Shown here piece after piece: positions 10,730 through 19,850 of a DNA stretch of 64,000 nt (position 1 is the stretch's first letter; each line of letters opens with the position of its first letter). A program made the position numbers and the translations under genes. Source of the DNA: Alicyclobacillus fructus (GTDB lineage Bacteria > Bacillota > Bacilli > Alicyclobacillales > Alicyclobacillaceae); the NCBI RefSeq assembly GCF_017329605.1, contig NZ_JAFMTY010000013.1, forward strand, positions 1 to 64,000, in the 5' to 3' direction. The notes under the pieces are model-generated. The model did no database searches, was not told the DNA's origin, and saw nothing but the letters and a program-made list of their open reading frames with translations.

Positions 10730-11269
10730 TCAGAGTTGCGGTTCGATCAACCCATAGTCGCCGCTCCTGCGGCGGTAGACGACATTCACCTCTTCTGTTT
10801 CCGCATTCATGAAGACAAAAAAGTCGTGCCCGAGCAGCTCCATCTGAAGGACGGCTTCTTCCACGTCCATTGGCTTGATGGGGAACCGCTTGACGCGCAC
10901 GACCCTGATGTCTTCGTCCACATCCGCCGCTTCGCGTTCGGCCGCTTTCACCTGAGGCCGCATGCCGCGGGCGCGGAACCTGCGATTCAGTTTTTCTTTA
11001 TACCGATGAATTTGTTCTTCCAGCTTATCTGTGGCAAGGTCGATGGATGCGTACATGTCCGGCGATTTTTCTTCCGCCCGGAAGATGACTCCGTTCACGA
11101 ACACGGTCATTTCCACACGGTGGTCCAAGCCCTCGACAGCCATCGTCACGTAGATTTGCTTGTCCGCCTCGCGGTCGAAGTAGCGTGTGAGACGCGCGAT
11201 CTTCTTGTCCACGTAATCCTGCAGTGCGGCTGTGACGGCGATGTTGTCGCCATGAACCTGTGCCTTCAT
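10730..11269 (-). CDS. hpf: Ribosome hibernation-promoting factor, long form
   Basis: Dimerises 70S ribosomes into inactive 100S particles in stationary phase or stress. It is 179 residues, the long-HPF length: an N-terminal S30AE/RaiA-type domain (1-100) and a conserved C-terminal dimerisation domain (KRFPIKPMDVEEAVLQMELLG). The start is the ATG at 11267-11269 with AAGGAGGGG six bases upstream; the earlier in-frame GTG/ATG codons lack a site. It lies between flagellar genes and secA, the position of yvyD in Bacillus. Confidence 0.95.
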   Translation of the reverse strand: MKAQVHGDNIAVTAALQDYVDKKIARLTRYFDREADKQIYVTMAVEGLDHRVEMTVFVNGVIFRAEEKSPDMYASIDLATDKLEEQIHRYKEKLNRRFRARGMRPQVKAAEREAADVDEDIRVVRVKRFPIKPMDVEEAVLQMELLGHDFFVFMNAETEEVNVVYRRRSGDYGLIEPQL

Positions 11270-11297
11270 CGACAACCCCTCCTTCGTGGGTGCATCC

Positions 11298-11303
11298 ATT
11301 ATA
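11298..11303 (-). promoter_or_regulatory. TATAAT -10 element upstream of hpf
   Basis: A perfect -10 hexamer on the minus strand, about 30 bp before the hpf start. No good -35 box is found at 17 bp, so another factor or an activator may assist. Confidence 0.4.
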
Positions 11304-11352
11304 ACGCGATCGCCACGAAAGAGAGTTGAAATTCTGTGGCATTTGTGGATGT

Positions 11353-11745
11353 TCAGGCGCGGAAGTTGGTGAGCCCCCCGGAGATGCGGGGCTGCATCTG
11401 CGCCTCACGCAACGCCTCGGGCGGGATCTTCATGATGACCTGCCCGGTCGCCTGATCCACGATATTGATCCAGATTTGGTTGGCCGGTTCGTCATGCGCA
11501 ATCTGCACGTTCCAGTTGTCGTGAAACGTCGTTGAATAGGAGCCTGCACCTTCATGGTCTGAACGGAGCCAAGCGGCAGAAGCCTGTTCCGACCCTGCGG
11601 CAGCACGCGTGCTTGCGTCTACACTCACGGACAACTCCGCGGATGTCCGCGACGTCGCCTGAACCCCTGCGATCCCGACAACCTCCAACCTCGTCCCCTC
11701 CCGCATCTGTGTCGAACACGCCCGCGAAGCGGAGCTCGGGTTCAT
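11353..11745 (-). CDS. flaG: FlaG-family flagellar protein
   Basis: 130 residues. The C-terminal third (DQATGQVIMKIPPEALREA) matches the conserved FlaG core, D-x-E-T-G-E-V-I-x-x-I-P-P-E. The N-terminal half is Ser/Ala-rich and poorly conserved, as is usual. The exact role is unclear; the family influences filament length. Its ATG overlaps the fliS stop (ATGA), so it is translationally coupled. Here it follows fliS instead of lying between hag and fliD as in Bacillus. Confidence 0.75.
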   Translation of the reverse strand: MNPSSASRACSTQMREGTRLEVVGIAGVQATSRTSAELSVSVDASTRAAAGSEQASAAWLRSDHEGAGSYSTTFHDNWNVQIAHDEPANQIWINIVDQATGQVIMKIPPEALREAQMQPRISGGLTNFRA

Positions 11746-12131
11746 GAAGTGGGGGATGTCGACTCAAGCTGCTGTAATGCCTGTTCCCAAGCGTCCCGCA
11801 GGCCCTTGACCATGGGATACTGAGCGTCAATGGGTTCGACCGATTTGTTGACGTTGGCCTCAATCAACTGGCGCAAGAAGTATTGGTAGAGGCTCCTTAA
11901 ATTATGCGAGATTTCGTACTGCATGTCCAGGGTGTCGTGTAACACCTGAACGATGTTCTGGGCCTTCATCAACTGGCGGTGAGCCAACTCGTGATGGCCC
12001 TCCTCGATGGCCTTGCGGGCAATTTGCAGCGCAGAAAGCCATCCGTCGTACAACAGCACGACCAGTTTCTCACGCCTGGTTTGAACGGCTGTCTCTTTGT
12101 ACATGGAGGCCGCTCGCTGATACGATTGCAT
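11742..12131 (-). CDS. fliS: Flagellin export chaperone FliS
   Basis: Binds the flagellin C-terminus in the cytoplasm to prevent early polymerisation. 129 residues with the typical opening QSYQRAASMYKETAVQT and the helical core LVVLLYDGWLSALQIARKAI. The start at 12129-12131 is preceded by GGGG-type purines; the longer upstream frame has no FliS homology. It stands in the fliD-fliT-fliS-flaG operon downstream of flagellin. Confidence 0.9.
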   Translation of the reverse strand: MQSYQRAASMYKETAVQTRREKLVVLLYDGWLSALQIARKAIEEGHHELAHRQLMKAQNIVQVLHDTLDMQYEISHNLRSLYQYFLRQLIEANVNKSVEPIDAQYPMVKGLRDAWEQALQQLESTSPTS

Positions 12132-12141
12132 GAAAATCCCC

Positions 12142-12492
12142 CTACCCCTGTAGATCGATGTGCCTCGACACGCCCCGAAGCACGCGGGCCGATCGAAGCA
12201 GAGACCGGGTCGCCCGGATCCGCTCGACGCGGTGCCGGACCTGCTCACGCCGGCGAGACAACAGTTGCGCGATCTCGTCATTTTGCCGGAGGATGTCGCG
12301 CAACAGAGGTTGAATCGTTTCGCCGTCCGTCGCATCGCCCTCCATGGACGTCCACGCGGCGAACAGCGCGTGGCGCTCAGCCAAGAGCGCGCGCACCCGT
12401 TCAGACGCCCACGCGTCGTCAGCGACTCGTGCCGCTTCAATCACTTGTGCACCGACTTCGTACATGCGCGTCAAGCACCGGTTCGCGTCCAT
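12142..12492 (-). CDS. Small helical protein, probable FliT-like flagellar chaperone
   Basis: 116 residues, predicted all helix with a long Arg/Glu-rich C-terminal helix. No strong sequence signature is recognisable. The position directly between fliD and fliS is where fliT, the chaperone of the filament cap FliD, sits in Bacillus. The function is inferred from place and shape only. Confidence 0.5.
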   Translation of the reverse strand: MDANRCLTRMYEVGAQVIEAARVADDAWASERVRALLAERHALFAAWTSMEGDATDGETIQPLLRDILRQNDEIAQLLSRRREQVRHRVERIRATRSLLRSARVLRGVSRHIDLQG

Positions 12493-12508
12493 ACGCTACA
12501 TCTTCCCA

Positions 12509-15292
12509 TCATCCGCTGGAACTCGAGCTGCCAAGCATCGAGCTGATGTACGCCGATTGCGTGTTGATAGCGGCGATCTGCGATTCCATGCTCGCAAACT
12601 CCTGCTCATACCGCTGCTGAAGTTGCTGGAGCTGCTGATCCATCGCGAGCGCCTGGCGATCCATCGTCACGACCTGTTGTGCCAAGAAGCCCGTGTTGTA
12701 TGCATCTTGACTGAACAGGGTCAACAGATCCGCGGTCGGATCGATCAGCGTGTAGGCCAACAGGTTCGACGTGTTGGAAGTCGACGAACCGCTCGAGTTG
12801 GTGCTGGTCGTGGCCGATGTCGGATCGTACGTATCTCCGGTTCCAGCCTGCTGCCGAATCATCAACACGGCGTTCGTCACAACCGTGTAAAGTTGTTTCG
12901 CGATCCCTTGCGTGGAATTGACGGCGGACGAACTCGATGAACTCCCTGTGGTTGACCCGCTTCCCGTGAACAGATTCATCACGGCCTGCGGATTCGCCTC
13001 GACCGCTGCCTCGAGTTGAGCCGTATTGATTTGCAAGAGCCCGTAGGTGTTCCAGCCCGTCGTGGTCACGCCCGGCGCGGTCGCACCACTACTGACGCCG
13101 GTCAGCGGATCGATGGGCGTGATACCGATGGAGGCAAGCGAATTGATGTCCGTCTGCACGCCGTTGATACTGGCCGTACCCTGCGACGGCAGGACTGTCG
13201 AGATGACGTTCTTCAGATTGTTCATCACCGATCCGAGCAGCGGATCGTTCTCAAGCATGCCGGCCTGGGCCTTCTGCATCCACTCCGTGACCTGATCCGA
13301 CGTCATCTGCTGCGCCTGGGCCGCGGTCAGGGGAAGATAGTCATAGTTCCGAACGGTGTTGTACTGGATCTGCATGTATTGCAGCGTCTCATTGTACTGC
13401 TGCACAAAATTCGTGATGGCCTGCACAATCGCGTTGACGTTGGTCGATACCGTCACGTTGACGGGGGTCGACGTCACACCGTTCAGCGAAAAGGTGGTGT
13501 TGTTGAACGTCACCTGGTTCGACTGACTCGACGACGCATACCCATTGATGGTGTAGTACGCATTCTGGGCGAGCTGGAGGCCTGCGGCTTGTGCACTGCT
13601 CGCGTATGAGCTCGGCACACCCAGCACCGTCGCTTGGTCCTGATAGTTGGTTGGATCCGTGACGCTGATCCCAGAGTAGAGCGTGATGTCGCTGGCATTC
13701 GTCACACCCGTGCCCGTGATGGGCGCACTGGCGTATACGTAATCGACGTTGAGCGACGTGGCGCCGTTCGACTTGGCGGTGACGGTGAGCTGATTGCCAC
13801 TCGCGGTGCCCGTCGCCCCCTTTAAGGCGCTCGCCACCGCAGAGGCGATGCTTGACGTCGTCTTTCCGTGAACATCAATGGCGGTGATGTTGGAACCCGT
13901 TGGCGCCTGGCCTTTCGAGCTGTCGTAGAACTCGATCTCCTGACCCGCGACGTAGAGTATATCGCCCGCACTCGGCACGCTGTTAAAGGTCATGGTATCT
14001 GTGGTGGGCGTCGATGCGGTGCCGAGCGTTTCTTGGCCGACCACAACGCCACCGTTTGCAGGTTGGTACGAGGTCGTGAAATTCCCTGCGCTTCCGGTCG
14101 TATTGGCATTGAGGATGACCTGCGTGCCGTTCGGAGCCACGGTGGCCGTCAGGATAGACGACAACGACGAATTGCTGTTCACGGCGTTTGCGATAGCCGA
14201 CGCGATCGCGGCCGGCGTATTCGCCGTACTCAGATCGATCCCGAGGCCGCTCGCAGGGGCGCTTTGTCCCTGCGCACTGTTATAAAACGTGATGGGCGTC
14301 CCCGCGATGGTGAGCACGTCGCCGGCACTCGGCATCTGGGACACGTTGAGCGTCTGGCTTGCCGTCTGCGCGCCGGACAGCGTCAGCGTGGAACCGTTGT
14401 ACGTCGCCGTCACGCCCGTCTTCGCCGATTGCGCCGTGATCTGCGCGGCGACGGTCTGCAGCGATTCACCGGATGCAAACGAGAACGTCACGCCATTGAT
14501 GTTGACGATGCCACCCGCGATCCCGCCCGCCGGAGACAGGGTGGGATTCAGCGTCATGGGCCCGACGGCCTGCAGACCGAACAGTTTCGAGAAGATCCCG
14601 TTTGCGTCGTTCGAAACCTCGATCAGCGCGCCGCTCCCTGTGGACGTGGTCTGCAGCACGACGCGGCCCGTGTTTGAATCGTAGAATCCCGATACGCCCG
14701 CCGCTATGTTGGCGGAGATTTTTTGAAGGATTGAGTTGATGGTGTCCGTCGCCGGGTTGACCGTGAAGGTCTGGCCGTTCAGTGTGAAGGTCAGCGGCGC
14801 GGTGCTCGACGATGAAAGCCCCAGCGGGTTCGGCGAAAGCTGATTGATGGGCGTGTTCGCGTAGTTCGGATCCGTGGACAGCGTCGACGCCGAGGCCAGC
14901 GTGGCACCCGACGCAAGCTGTTGCACCGTGACGCTGTACGAACCGTTGGGCGACAGCGTGTTGGACGATGCCGAAACGAGTGAGCTGTTGGACGAGTTCG
15001 TCGTGTTTTGGAGAAAGGTGGATTGCAGTTGTAACGACGACAAATTGCTCTGCAAGTCCGCCAGCGTGTTGTTCACGCGCTGATAACTCTCTTGCTTCCA
15101 CAGAGTAATTTGCCGTTGTTGCAAAAGCTGAATGAGCGGTTCATACGCCATCTGCATGTAGCCTTGGACAATGGCGTCCGTGTTGATGCCCGATGCCAAG
15201 CCCGAGATCCCCGTTCCCGGCGTGAAGCTGATGGAATTGCTCGAGCTGGACGAGCCGGATGAACCGCCCATCAACGAACCGACGTATGTCAT
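12509..15292 (-). CDS. fliD: Flagellar filament cap protein FliD, oversized
   Basis: Caps the growing filament and promotes flagellin assembly. The N-terminal FliD_N domain is clear (FTPGTGISGLASGINTDAIV, then a coiled coil with QQRQITLWKQESYQRVNNTL), and the C-terminus is a long Gln-rich coiled coil ending in a Ser stretch. At 927 residues it is nearly twice the usual 450-550. The extra part is a Ser/Thr/Gly/Ala-rich surface region with repeated modules (LNGVTFSFASGESLQTVAAQI; AGTPITFYNSAQGQ and AGQEIEFYDSSKGQ), suggesting duplicated D2/D3-type domains exposed on the filament tip. Confidence 0.93.
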   Translation of the reverse strand: MTYVGSLMGGSSGSSSSSNSISFTPGTGISGLASGINTDAIVQGYMQMAYEPLIQLLQQRQITLWKQESYQRVNNTLADLQSNLSSLQLQSTFLQNTTNSSNSSLVSASSNTLSPNGSYSVTVQQLASGATLASASTLSTDPNYANTPINQLSPNPLGLSSSSTAPLTFTLNGQTFTVNPATDTINSILQKISANIAAGVSGFYDSNTGRVVLQTTSTGSGALIEVSNDANGIFSKLFGLQAVGPMTLNPTLSPAGGIAGGIVNINGVTFSFASGESLQTVAAQITAQSAKTGVTATYNGSTLTLSGAQTASQTLNVSQMPSAGDVLTIAGTPITFYNSAQGQSAPASGLGIDLSTANTPAAIASAIANAVNSNSSLSSILTATVAPNGTQVILNANTTGSAGNFTTSYQPANGGVVVGQETLGTASTPTTDTMTFNSVPSAGDILYVAGQEIEFYDSSKGQAPTGSNITAIDVHGKTTSSIASAVASALKGATGTASGNQLTVTAKSNGATSLNVDYVYASAPITGTGVTNASDITLYSGISVTDPTNYQDQATVLGVPSSYASSAQAAGLQLAQNAYYTINGYASSSQSNQVTFNNTTFSLNGVTSTPVNVTVSTNVNAIVQAITNFVQQYNETLQYMQIQYNTVRNYDYLPLTAAQAQQMTSDQVTEWMQKAQAGMLENDPLLGSVMNNLKNVISTVLPSQGTASINGVQTDINSLASIGITPIDPLTGVSSGATAPGVTTTGWNTYGLLQINTAQLEAAVEANPQAVMNLFTGSGSTTGSSSSSSAVNSTQGIAKQLYTVVTNAVLMIRQQAGTGDTYDPTSATTSTNSSGSSTSNTSNLLAYTLIDPTADLLTLFSQDAYNTGFLAQQVVTMDRQALAMDQQLQQLQQRYEQEFASMESQIAAINTQSAYISSMLGSSSSSG

Positions 15293-15317
15293 CTCATCGC
15301 CACCTTTCTCCTTGACG

Positions 15318-15348
15318 GGCGGGGATGAAGTGCCGCTTCACCCCCGCC
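15318..15348 (-). terminator. 13-bp hairpin between hag and fliD
   Basis: GGCGGGGATGAAG (15318-15330) pairs with 15336-15348 with one G-U pair and a 5-nt loop. It begins just past the flagellin stop and ends a few bases before the fliD ribosome binding site, with no U tract. It probably attenuates or stabilises the abundant hag mRNA while letting some transcription reach fliD. Confidence 0.6.
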
Positions 15349-15359
15349 AAGACATTGAA

Positions 15360-16874
15360 TCAGCCCAGGAGTTTGAGCACAAGCTGCGGCTGCTGGTTGG
15401 CCTGCGCCAGCATGGCCACCGCCGCCTGCTGCAACACGCTGTTCTGCGTGAACTGCGCCATTTCCGAAGCCATGTCGGCATCGGTAATGCCGGACTCGGC
15501 TGAGGTGAGGTTTTGGGCAGACGTGTCGAGGTTGCTAATGGTCGACTGTAGGCGATTCTGGACAGCGCCGAGGTTGGCCTGCCAGGTCGTCACCGTCTGG
15601 ATGGCATTATCGATGGTCTGAATCGCCTTGTCTGCATTGGAAACCGAGGTAATATCGAGAGCTGCCTCATCTGGATTTCCAGATGTCCCGTTATTGACAT
15701 CGTTCGTCCCACCATACGCAGCGCCGGTGGCAGCATCTTTAGAATTGGCAACTCCCGTAATCCCAAGCGCGGCAGCGCTCATGTTGGCAATCGTAACATC
15801 AATAACCTGCCCTGTATTGGGACCAATTTGAAGCGAAATCGACGGAGCCGGGCTTACCGCGAATGTAATGGTGTCACTCGAAGAGGTTCCCCAACTGTAG
15901 GAGCCTGGGTTGAACAGAACGCCATTCCCACTTCCATCCTCGAGCACGACAGCTCCACCATTCGAGCTAATCGCTACGGCCGTTCCCGGGTTAGAGGTTG
16001 TTGCTCCGCTGCCGTCCGATAGGGTGGCAAAGTCACCCTGAGCATTTATGGCTGAATTATAGGTGAAGGTGTCGCCCTTCTGCGGTGGGTTTGAGCTTGA
16101 CCAACTAACGCTAAACGTAAGACCGTCGAACGTCGCTGTGTACGTGTTGCCGCTCGGGGTGCCGCTCAAGGCACTCCAGTTGTTACCCCCGTCTGTACTA
16201 ACGTTCCAGTTTGTTCCGTCGTAGTAGAACTGCAAGTCTCCAGCTGCGATATTCGAAGTCCCTGAGTACGTCCCGCTCAATGTGACAGTCTCTGATCCGT
16301 TACCATTCAATGGCGTTGAGCTTATGGATGTAGCCGTTTGGTGATTCACAGTGACTGTATAAGTGCCAGCCGCCAATCCAAACACACCTGACACCGAGGC
16401 ATTCTGCAACACCTTGCCTTGGGAAGTGACACTCGCCGTCAGGCTTGAGCTCCCATCCAGCAGATTCTGGGTGTTGTACTGCGTGGTCGCCGCAATATTG
16501 TTGATCTGATCCGCCAACTGATTGAACTCAGCCTGCAGATCCTGGCGATCCGACTGCGTGGTCGTGCTGTTGGACGCCTCGACGGCCAGCTGGCGCATCG
16601 TCTGAAGAATGCTCAGCGTCTGGTTCAGAGCACCCGAAGCGGTTTGAATCATCGAGATGCCGTCCTGCGCGTTCTGGGACGCCTGATTCAGGCCCTTGAT
16701 CTGCGCCTCCATCTTTTGCGAGATGGCATAGCCGGAGGCGTCATCGGCCGCGCTGTTGATCCGCTTGCCCGTCGACAACTGTTGCAGCGCATTGTTCAGG
16801 GCGTTGGAGTTGGAATTGAGAGCCGACAAGGCGCTCATGGCACCGAGGTTGTGCCCAATGATGAGTCCCGACAT
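15360..16874 (-). CDS. hag: Flagellin
   Basis: The filament subunit, exported by the flagellar type III system. The conserved N-terminal D0/D1 helices (LSTGKRINSAADDASGYAIS) and C-terminal D1/D0 helices (QAANLGAVQNRLQSTI-like ATWQANLGAVQNRLQS and NSVLQQAAVAMLAQ) bracket a variable Ser/Thr/Gly-rich middle of about 200 residues. 504 residues is longer than Bacillus Hag. The ATG at 16872-16874 has GGTGAGG upstream; the TTG six codons earlier overlaps that site. It is driven by the sigma-D promoter at 16935-16960. Confidence 0.95.
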   Translation of the reverse strand: MSGLIIGHNLGAMSALSALNSNSNALNNALQQLSTGKRINSAADDASGYAISQKMEAQIKGLNQASQNAQDGISMIQTASGALNQTLSILQTMRQLAVEASNSTTTQSDRQDLQAEFNQLADQINNIAATTQYNTQNLLDGSSSLTASVTSQGKVLQNASVSGVFGLAAGTYTVTVNHQTATSISSTPLNGNGSETVTLSGTYSGTSNIAAGDLQFYYDGTNWNVSTDGGNNWSALSGTPSGNTYTATFDGLTFSVSWSSSNPPQKGDTFTYNSAINAQGDFATLSDGSGATTSNPGTAVAISSNGGAVVLEDGSGNGVLFNPGSYSWGTSSSDTITFAVSPAPSISLQIGPNTGQVIDVTIANMSAAALGITGVANSKDAATGAAYGGTNDVNNGTSGNPDEAALDITSVSNADKAIQTIDNAIQTVTTWQANLGAVQNRLQSTISNLDTSAQNLTSAESGITDADMASEMAQFTQNSVLQQAAVAMLAQANQQPQLVLKLLG

Positions 16875-16934
16875 GGATCCCTCACCCTTCAAGTTTGGAT
16901 TCGCCCGTGCCCCTGCACGGCGCGTTCACCTTTT

Positions 16935-16960
16935 ACATCGGAAGGTTCGAGAAAATCTTG
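16935..16960 (-). promoter_or_regulatory. Sigma-D promoter of flagellin
   Basis: Minus strand CAAG (16957-16960), 15-bp spacer, CCGATGT (16935-16941), close to the sigma-D/FliA consensus TAAA-N15-GCCGATAT. The same CAAG/CCGATGT pair recurs before flgM. Confidence 0.8.
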
Positions 16961-16976
16961 CATGCGCGCGGCGTTA

Positions 16977-17915
16977 TCATGTGCCTGGCCTCAAAAAGTT
17001 GACCAGCGACATGGGCAGCGCCTGAGCGCCCACTTCCAAACTCGCCTGCTCCACGGCCGAGATGGAGTTGAGGTTCGTCAACACCTGCGCCATGTCGGCG
17101 TCGTCCACGTTGGACAGCTGTTGTGTTACGCTGCTCGAGAGGTCCGTCATGCGCGTCTGCATCATCTCGGCGCGGTTGATGAGCGCCCCCACATTCGCTT
17201 GCACCGTGTTCATGTTGTCGATCACGCTGTCCAGGTTATTCAGAAGGTTGTCCACCTGTGCATGATCCCCGCTGTTCAAAGCATTGTACAGTTGGGACAG
17301 AACGGAGAACGCGTTATTCGCCGCTCCCTGGCTGCCGAAAAACTGGTTTCCACTCACAGTGATAGGGAGGGTCACGCCGTTCCCCAGATCCATGTACACC
17401 TGGCCGGCGTTCGTCACACTCTGCGCCGGATCGAGGCTCCCGCTGACCTTGTCGGGCGTCAGGTTGGCTGCCTGTGCAGGGTACGGTGCCGACGCCGTGT
17501 TCGCGCCGTTGAAGATATACTGGCCGTTGTACTGCGAGTTCCCGATGGTCACCAACTGGTCGTACAGTTGCCCCACTTCGGAAGCCAGCGCCTGCATATC
17601 GCTCGCGGTCTCCGTCGAGTTGGCGCCTTCCACGGCGAGATCGCGCGCACGGCTCATCACATTTTGGGCCTCGTTCATGACGCTGCTTACGAAATTGAGC
17701 TGGGACTGGGCCGTCGTCGCGTTTTGTTGATACTCCTGATCGAACGCAAGCTCGAGATTGTCCGTCATGACGTTCTGAACGCCAATCGGATCGTCCGCAG
17801 GCTGGTTGATTCGTTTGCCCGTGGAGGCCTCGGTCTCGAGCCGGCTCAACTGCTGAAGATTATTCTCAATGTCGTAGAGAACCTGATTGCTAAGCATGCC
17901 CTGCGTGATACGCAT
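16977..17915 (-). CDS. flgL: Flagellar hook-filament junction protein FlgL
   Basis: Joins the hook to the filament together with FlgK. 312 residues with flagellin-like termini: MRITQGMLSNQVLYDIENN, STGKRINQPADDP near residue 31, and the C-terminal LTNLNSISAVEQASLEVGAQ. Immediately downstream lies hag; the fliW and csrA genes that separate the two in Bacillus are absent. Confidence 0.94.
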   Translation of the reverse strand: MRITQGMLSNQVLYDIENNLQQLSRLETEASTGKRINQPADDPIGVQNVMTDNLELAFDQEYQQNATTAQSQLNFVSSVMNEAQNVMSRARDLAVEGANSTETASDMQALASEVGQLYDQLVTIGNSQYNGQYIFNGANTASAPYPAQAANLTPDKVSGSLDPAQSVTNAGQVYMDLGNGVTLPITVSGNQFFGSQGAANNAFSVLSQLYNALNSGDHAQVDNLLNNLDSVIDNMNTVQANVGALINRAEMMQTRMTDLSSSVTQQLSNVDDADMAQVLTNLNSISAVEQASLEVGAQALPMSLVNFLRPGT

Positions 17916-17929
17916 GACGTCACCTTCCG

Positions 17930-19828
17930 TCAGACGTTCTGCATCAGTTGCGTCAGCATGGCGTTGATGGCCGAGATGATCTCCGCCGACGCGTTGTATG
18001 CCTGCTGATAGCTGATGAGATTGGTCATTTCCTCGTCCATCGAGACCCCGGACACGCTCTGCTGCTGATTCGAAATTTGCTGCAACAAGCTGGTCTGGAC
18101 ATTGACGGTGTTGCTCGCCTGCTGGCTCTGTAATCCCAACTGACCAACGACAGCCGTCAAGTAGCTGCTGAGCGATCCCGTCAGGGTCTCTGACCCCGTT
18201 GCGCTCGACCCCGAGGACGGATTCGGAAACTGCATCTGCTGATTGGCCATATTACCAATCAGCGTCGCGAGCGTGCCATCACCCGAAACGGCCACGGTAT
18301 TGCCCGAACTGTCGGTCTGGGAGGTCGTTCCCGCCGCGAGATCGGACGGCTGGATGGCGACCGTTATGTTGGCGGCCGTGATGGGCTGCCCGCCGGCGGT
18401 TGCGGAGGACGTGAACAGAGGTTTTCCTTGGCCGTTCTCCGAATAACCCAGCGTCAGCAATTGATTGAGCCCGACGTTCTGCAGAACGGTTCCCGCGGGG
18501 AGCGAAACGGGCGAATTCACGTAATCCGAGAAAGTCGTCGGCTCTCCGCCCGGGACCTGAATTGTCATATTGCCGAAATTGGAAAGCGTAGCGCTCGACA
18601 CAGTCAATGGACCAAGCAACGTCACCGTCATGCCGCCGAGGGACGTCGCAATTTTGGTTCCTGCCGGAATGGTGTAGGATCCGTTTGTCTCAACCAATCC
18701 TTCATTTGTGATGAAGTCCTGAAGCGATAACGGCTTCGTTCCGCCGCTTGGCGTGAACTCCATCTTGTTGTATGGCGGGCTGTTGACCAGCGAGGCCGGG
18801 ATGGTCCAGCCGGACGTGAGCACCGTGGTGCCTGGCCCCGCGAGGCTCTGCGCGAACACGTCGAGATCGCTCTGATACGTCTGGACGTCCGCGATGGAAT
18901 CCTGATAACCCTGGATCTGCCCGCCCTGTCCCGCCAGCACGGAGTCCGAACTTGAGGCGGAATCTGACGTGATGGGTACGATGCTCACGTCACCGGTGTC
19001 GCTCGCGATCACGAGATGATGCACGAGGTTCGCGGGCGGATCGCCGTTGGAGAAGTCGGTTTTCATGCCGTCGATCATCGTGACCGGCCCTGCGGAACCG
19101 GTCAGCGTGAGCGAGAATTGATCGTACGAGACACCACCTTGGGTGACGGTCTGGATCTGCGTCTGAAAGCTTGTGTACTGCGACAGCTGATTCAACAACG
19201 CGTCACGCTGGTCCAGAAGGCTGTTTGGCTGTTCGCCCAGTTGCTGCATCTTCGCGATTTCATTGCTCACCGACGCGATTTGGTCTAAAAGACTGTTGAC
19301 CTGATTCACAGCGGAAGCCAGGGAGGATTGCAGATTCGACCGAAGCTGGTTCAACTGATTCGCCGTCTGGTTCATCACCTGCGTGAGGGTCTGCGCGGCG
19401 TCAATGACCGACGTGCGGGCGCTGAGATCGGACGGATTGCTTCCGAGCGTGTCCCACGCCTGATAAAACTGCGTCAACGCGTTTGAAATCCCGGTGGAGG
19501 AGGGTTCGTCCAGGATACCCGACACCTCGTTCAACGTGCTCTGCACCACATTCGCTTGATTGAGCACCGCATTTTGCACGCGGTACTGATTGCTCAAGAA
19601 ATCGCTCTGAATCCGCTGGATCTGCGTCACCTGCGCGCCCTGTCCCAGCGCTGAAAGGTTGCCCCCCAAGTATTGCGGGATGGAGGGCATCTCCGAGATA
19701 TCCACCACCTCGCGGGCATATCCGGGTGTGTCGGCGTTGTCGACATTGTGCGAGACGGTCGCCACGCCGGCCTGGGACACCTCAAGTCCGCGAAGCGCTG
19801 TCTGCAGGCCCAAAAACGTGCTCGGCAC
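17930..19828 (-). CDS. flgK: Flagellar hook-associated protein 1, FlgK
   Basis: First hook-filament junction protein. 632 residues with the conserved N-terminus FLGLQTALRGLEVSQAGVATVSHNVDNADTPGY split over the rod/hook motif, and the C-terminal SGVSMDEEMTNLISYQQAYNASA helix shared with FlgE and FlgG. The GTG start has GGGGTGA upstream. It lies 14 bp before flgL. Confidence 0.95.
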   Translation of the reverse strand: MPSTFLGLQTALRGLEVSQAGVATVSHNVDNADTPGYAREVVDISEMPSIPQYLGGNLSALGQGAQVTQIQRIQSDFLSNQYRVQNAVLNQANVVQSTLNEVSGILDEPSSTGISNALTQFYQAWDTLGSNPSDLSARTSVIDAAQTLTQVMNQTANQLNQLRSNLQSSLASAVNQVNSLLDQIASVSNEIAKMQQLGEQPNSLLDQRDALLNQLSQYTSFQTQIQTVTQGGVSYDQFSLTLTGSAGPVTMIDGMKTDFSNGDPPANLVHHLVIASDTGDVSIVPITSDSASSSDSVLAGQGGQIQGYQDSIADVQTYQSDLDVFAQSLAGPGTTVLTSGWTIPASLVNSPPYNKMEFTPSGGTKPLSLQDFITNEGLVETNGSYTIPAGTKIATSLGGMTVTLLGPLTVSSATLSNFGNMTIQVPGGEPTTFSDYVNSPVSLPAGTVLQNVGLNQLLTLGYSENGQGKPLFTSSATAGGQPITAANITVAIQPSDLAAGTTSQTDSSGNTVAVSGDGTLATLIGNMANQQMQFPNPSSGSSATGSETLTGSLSSYLTAVVGQLGLQSQQASNTVNVQTSLLQQISNQQQSVSGVSMDEEMTNLISYQQAYNASAEIISAINAMLTQLMQNV

Positions 19829-19850
19829 AAAGTGTCACCCCAATCCCAGT

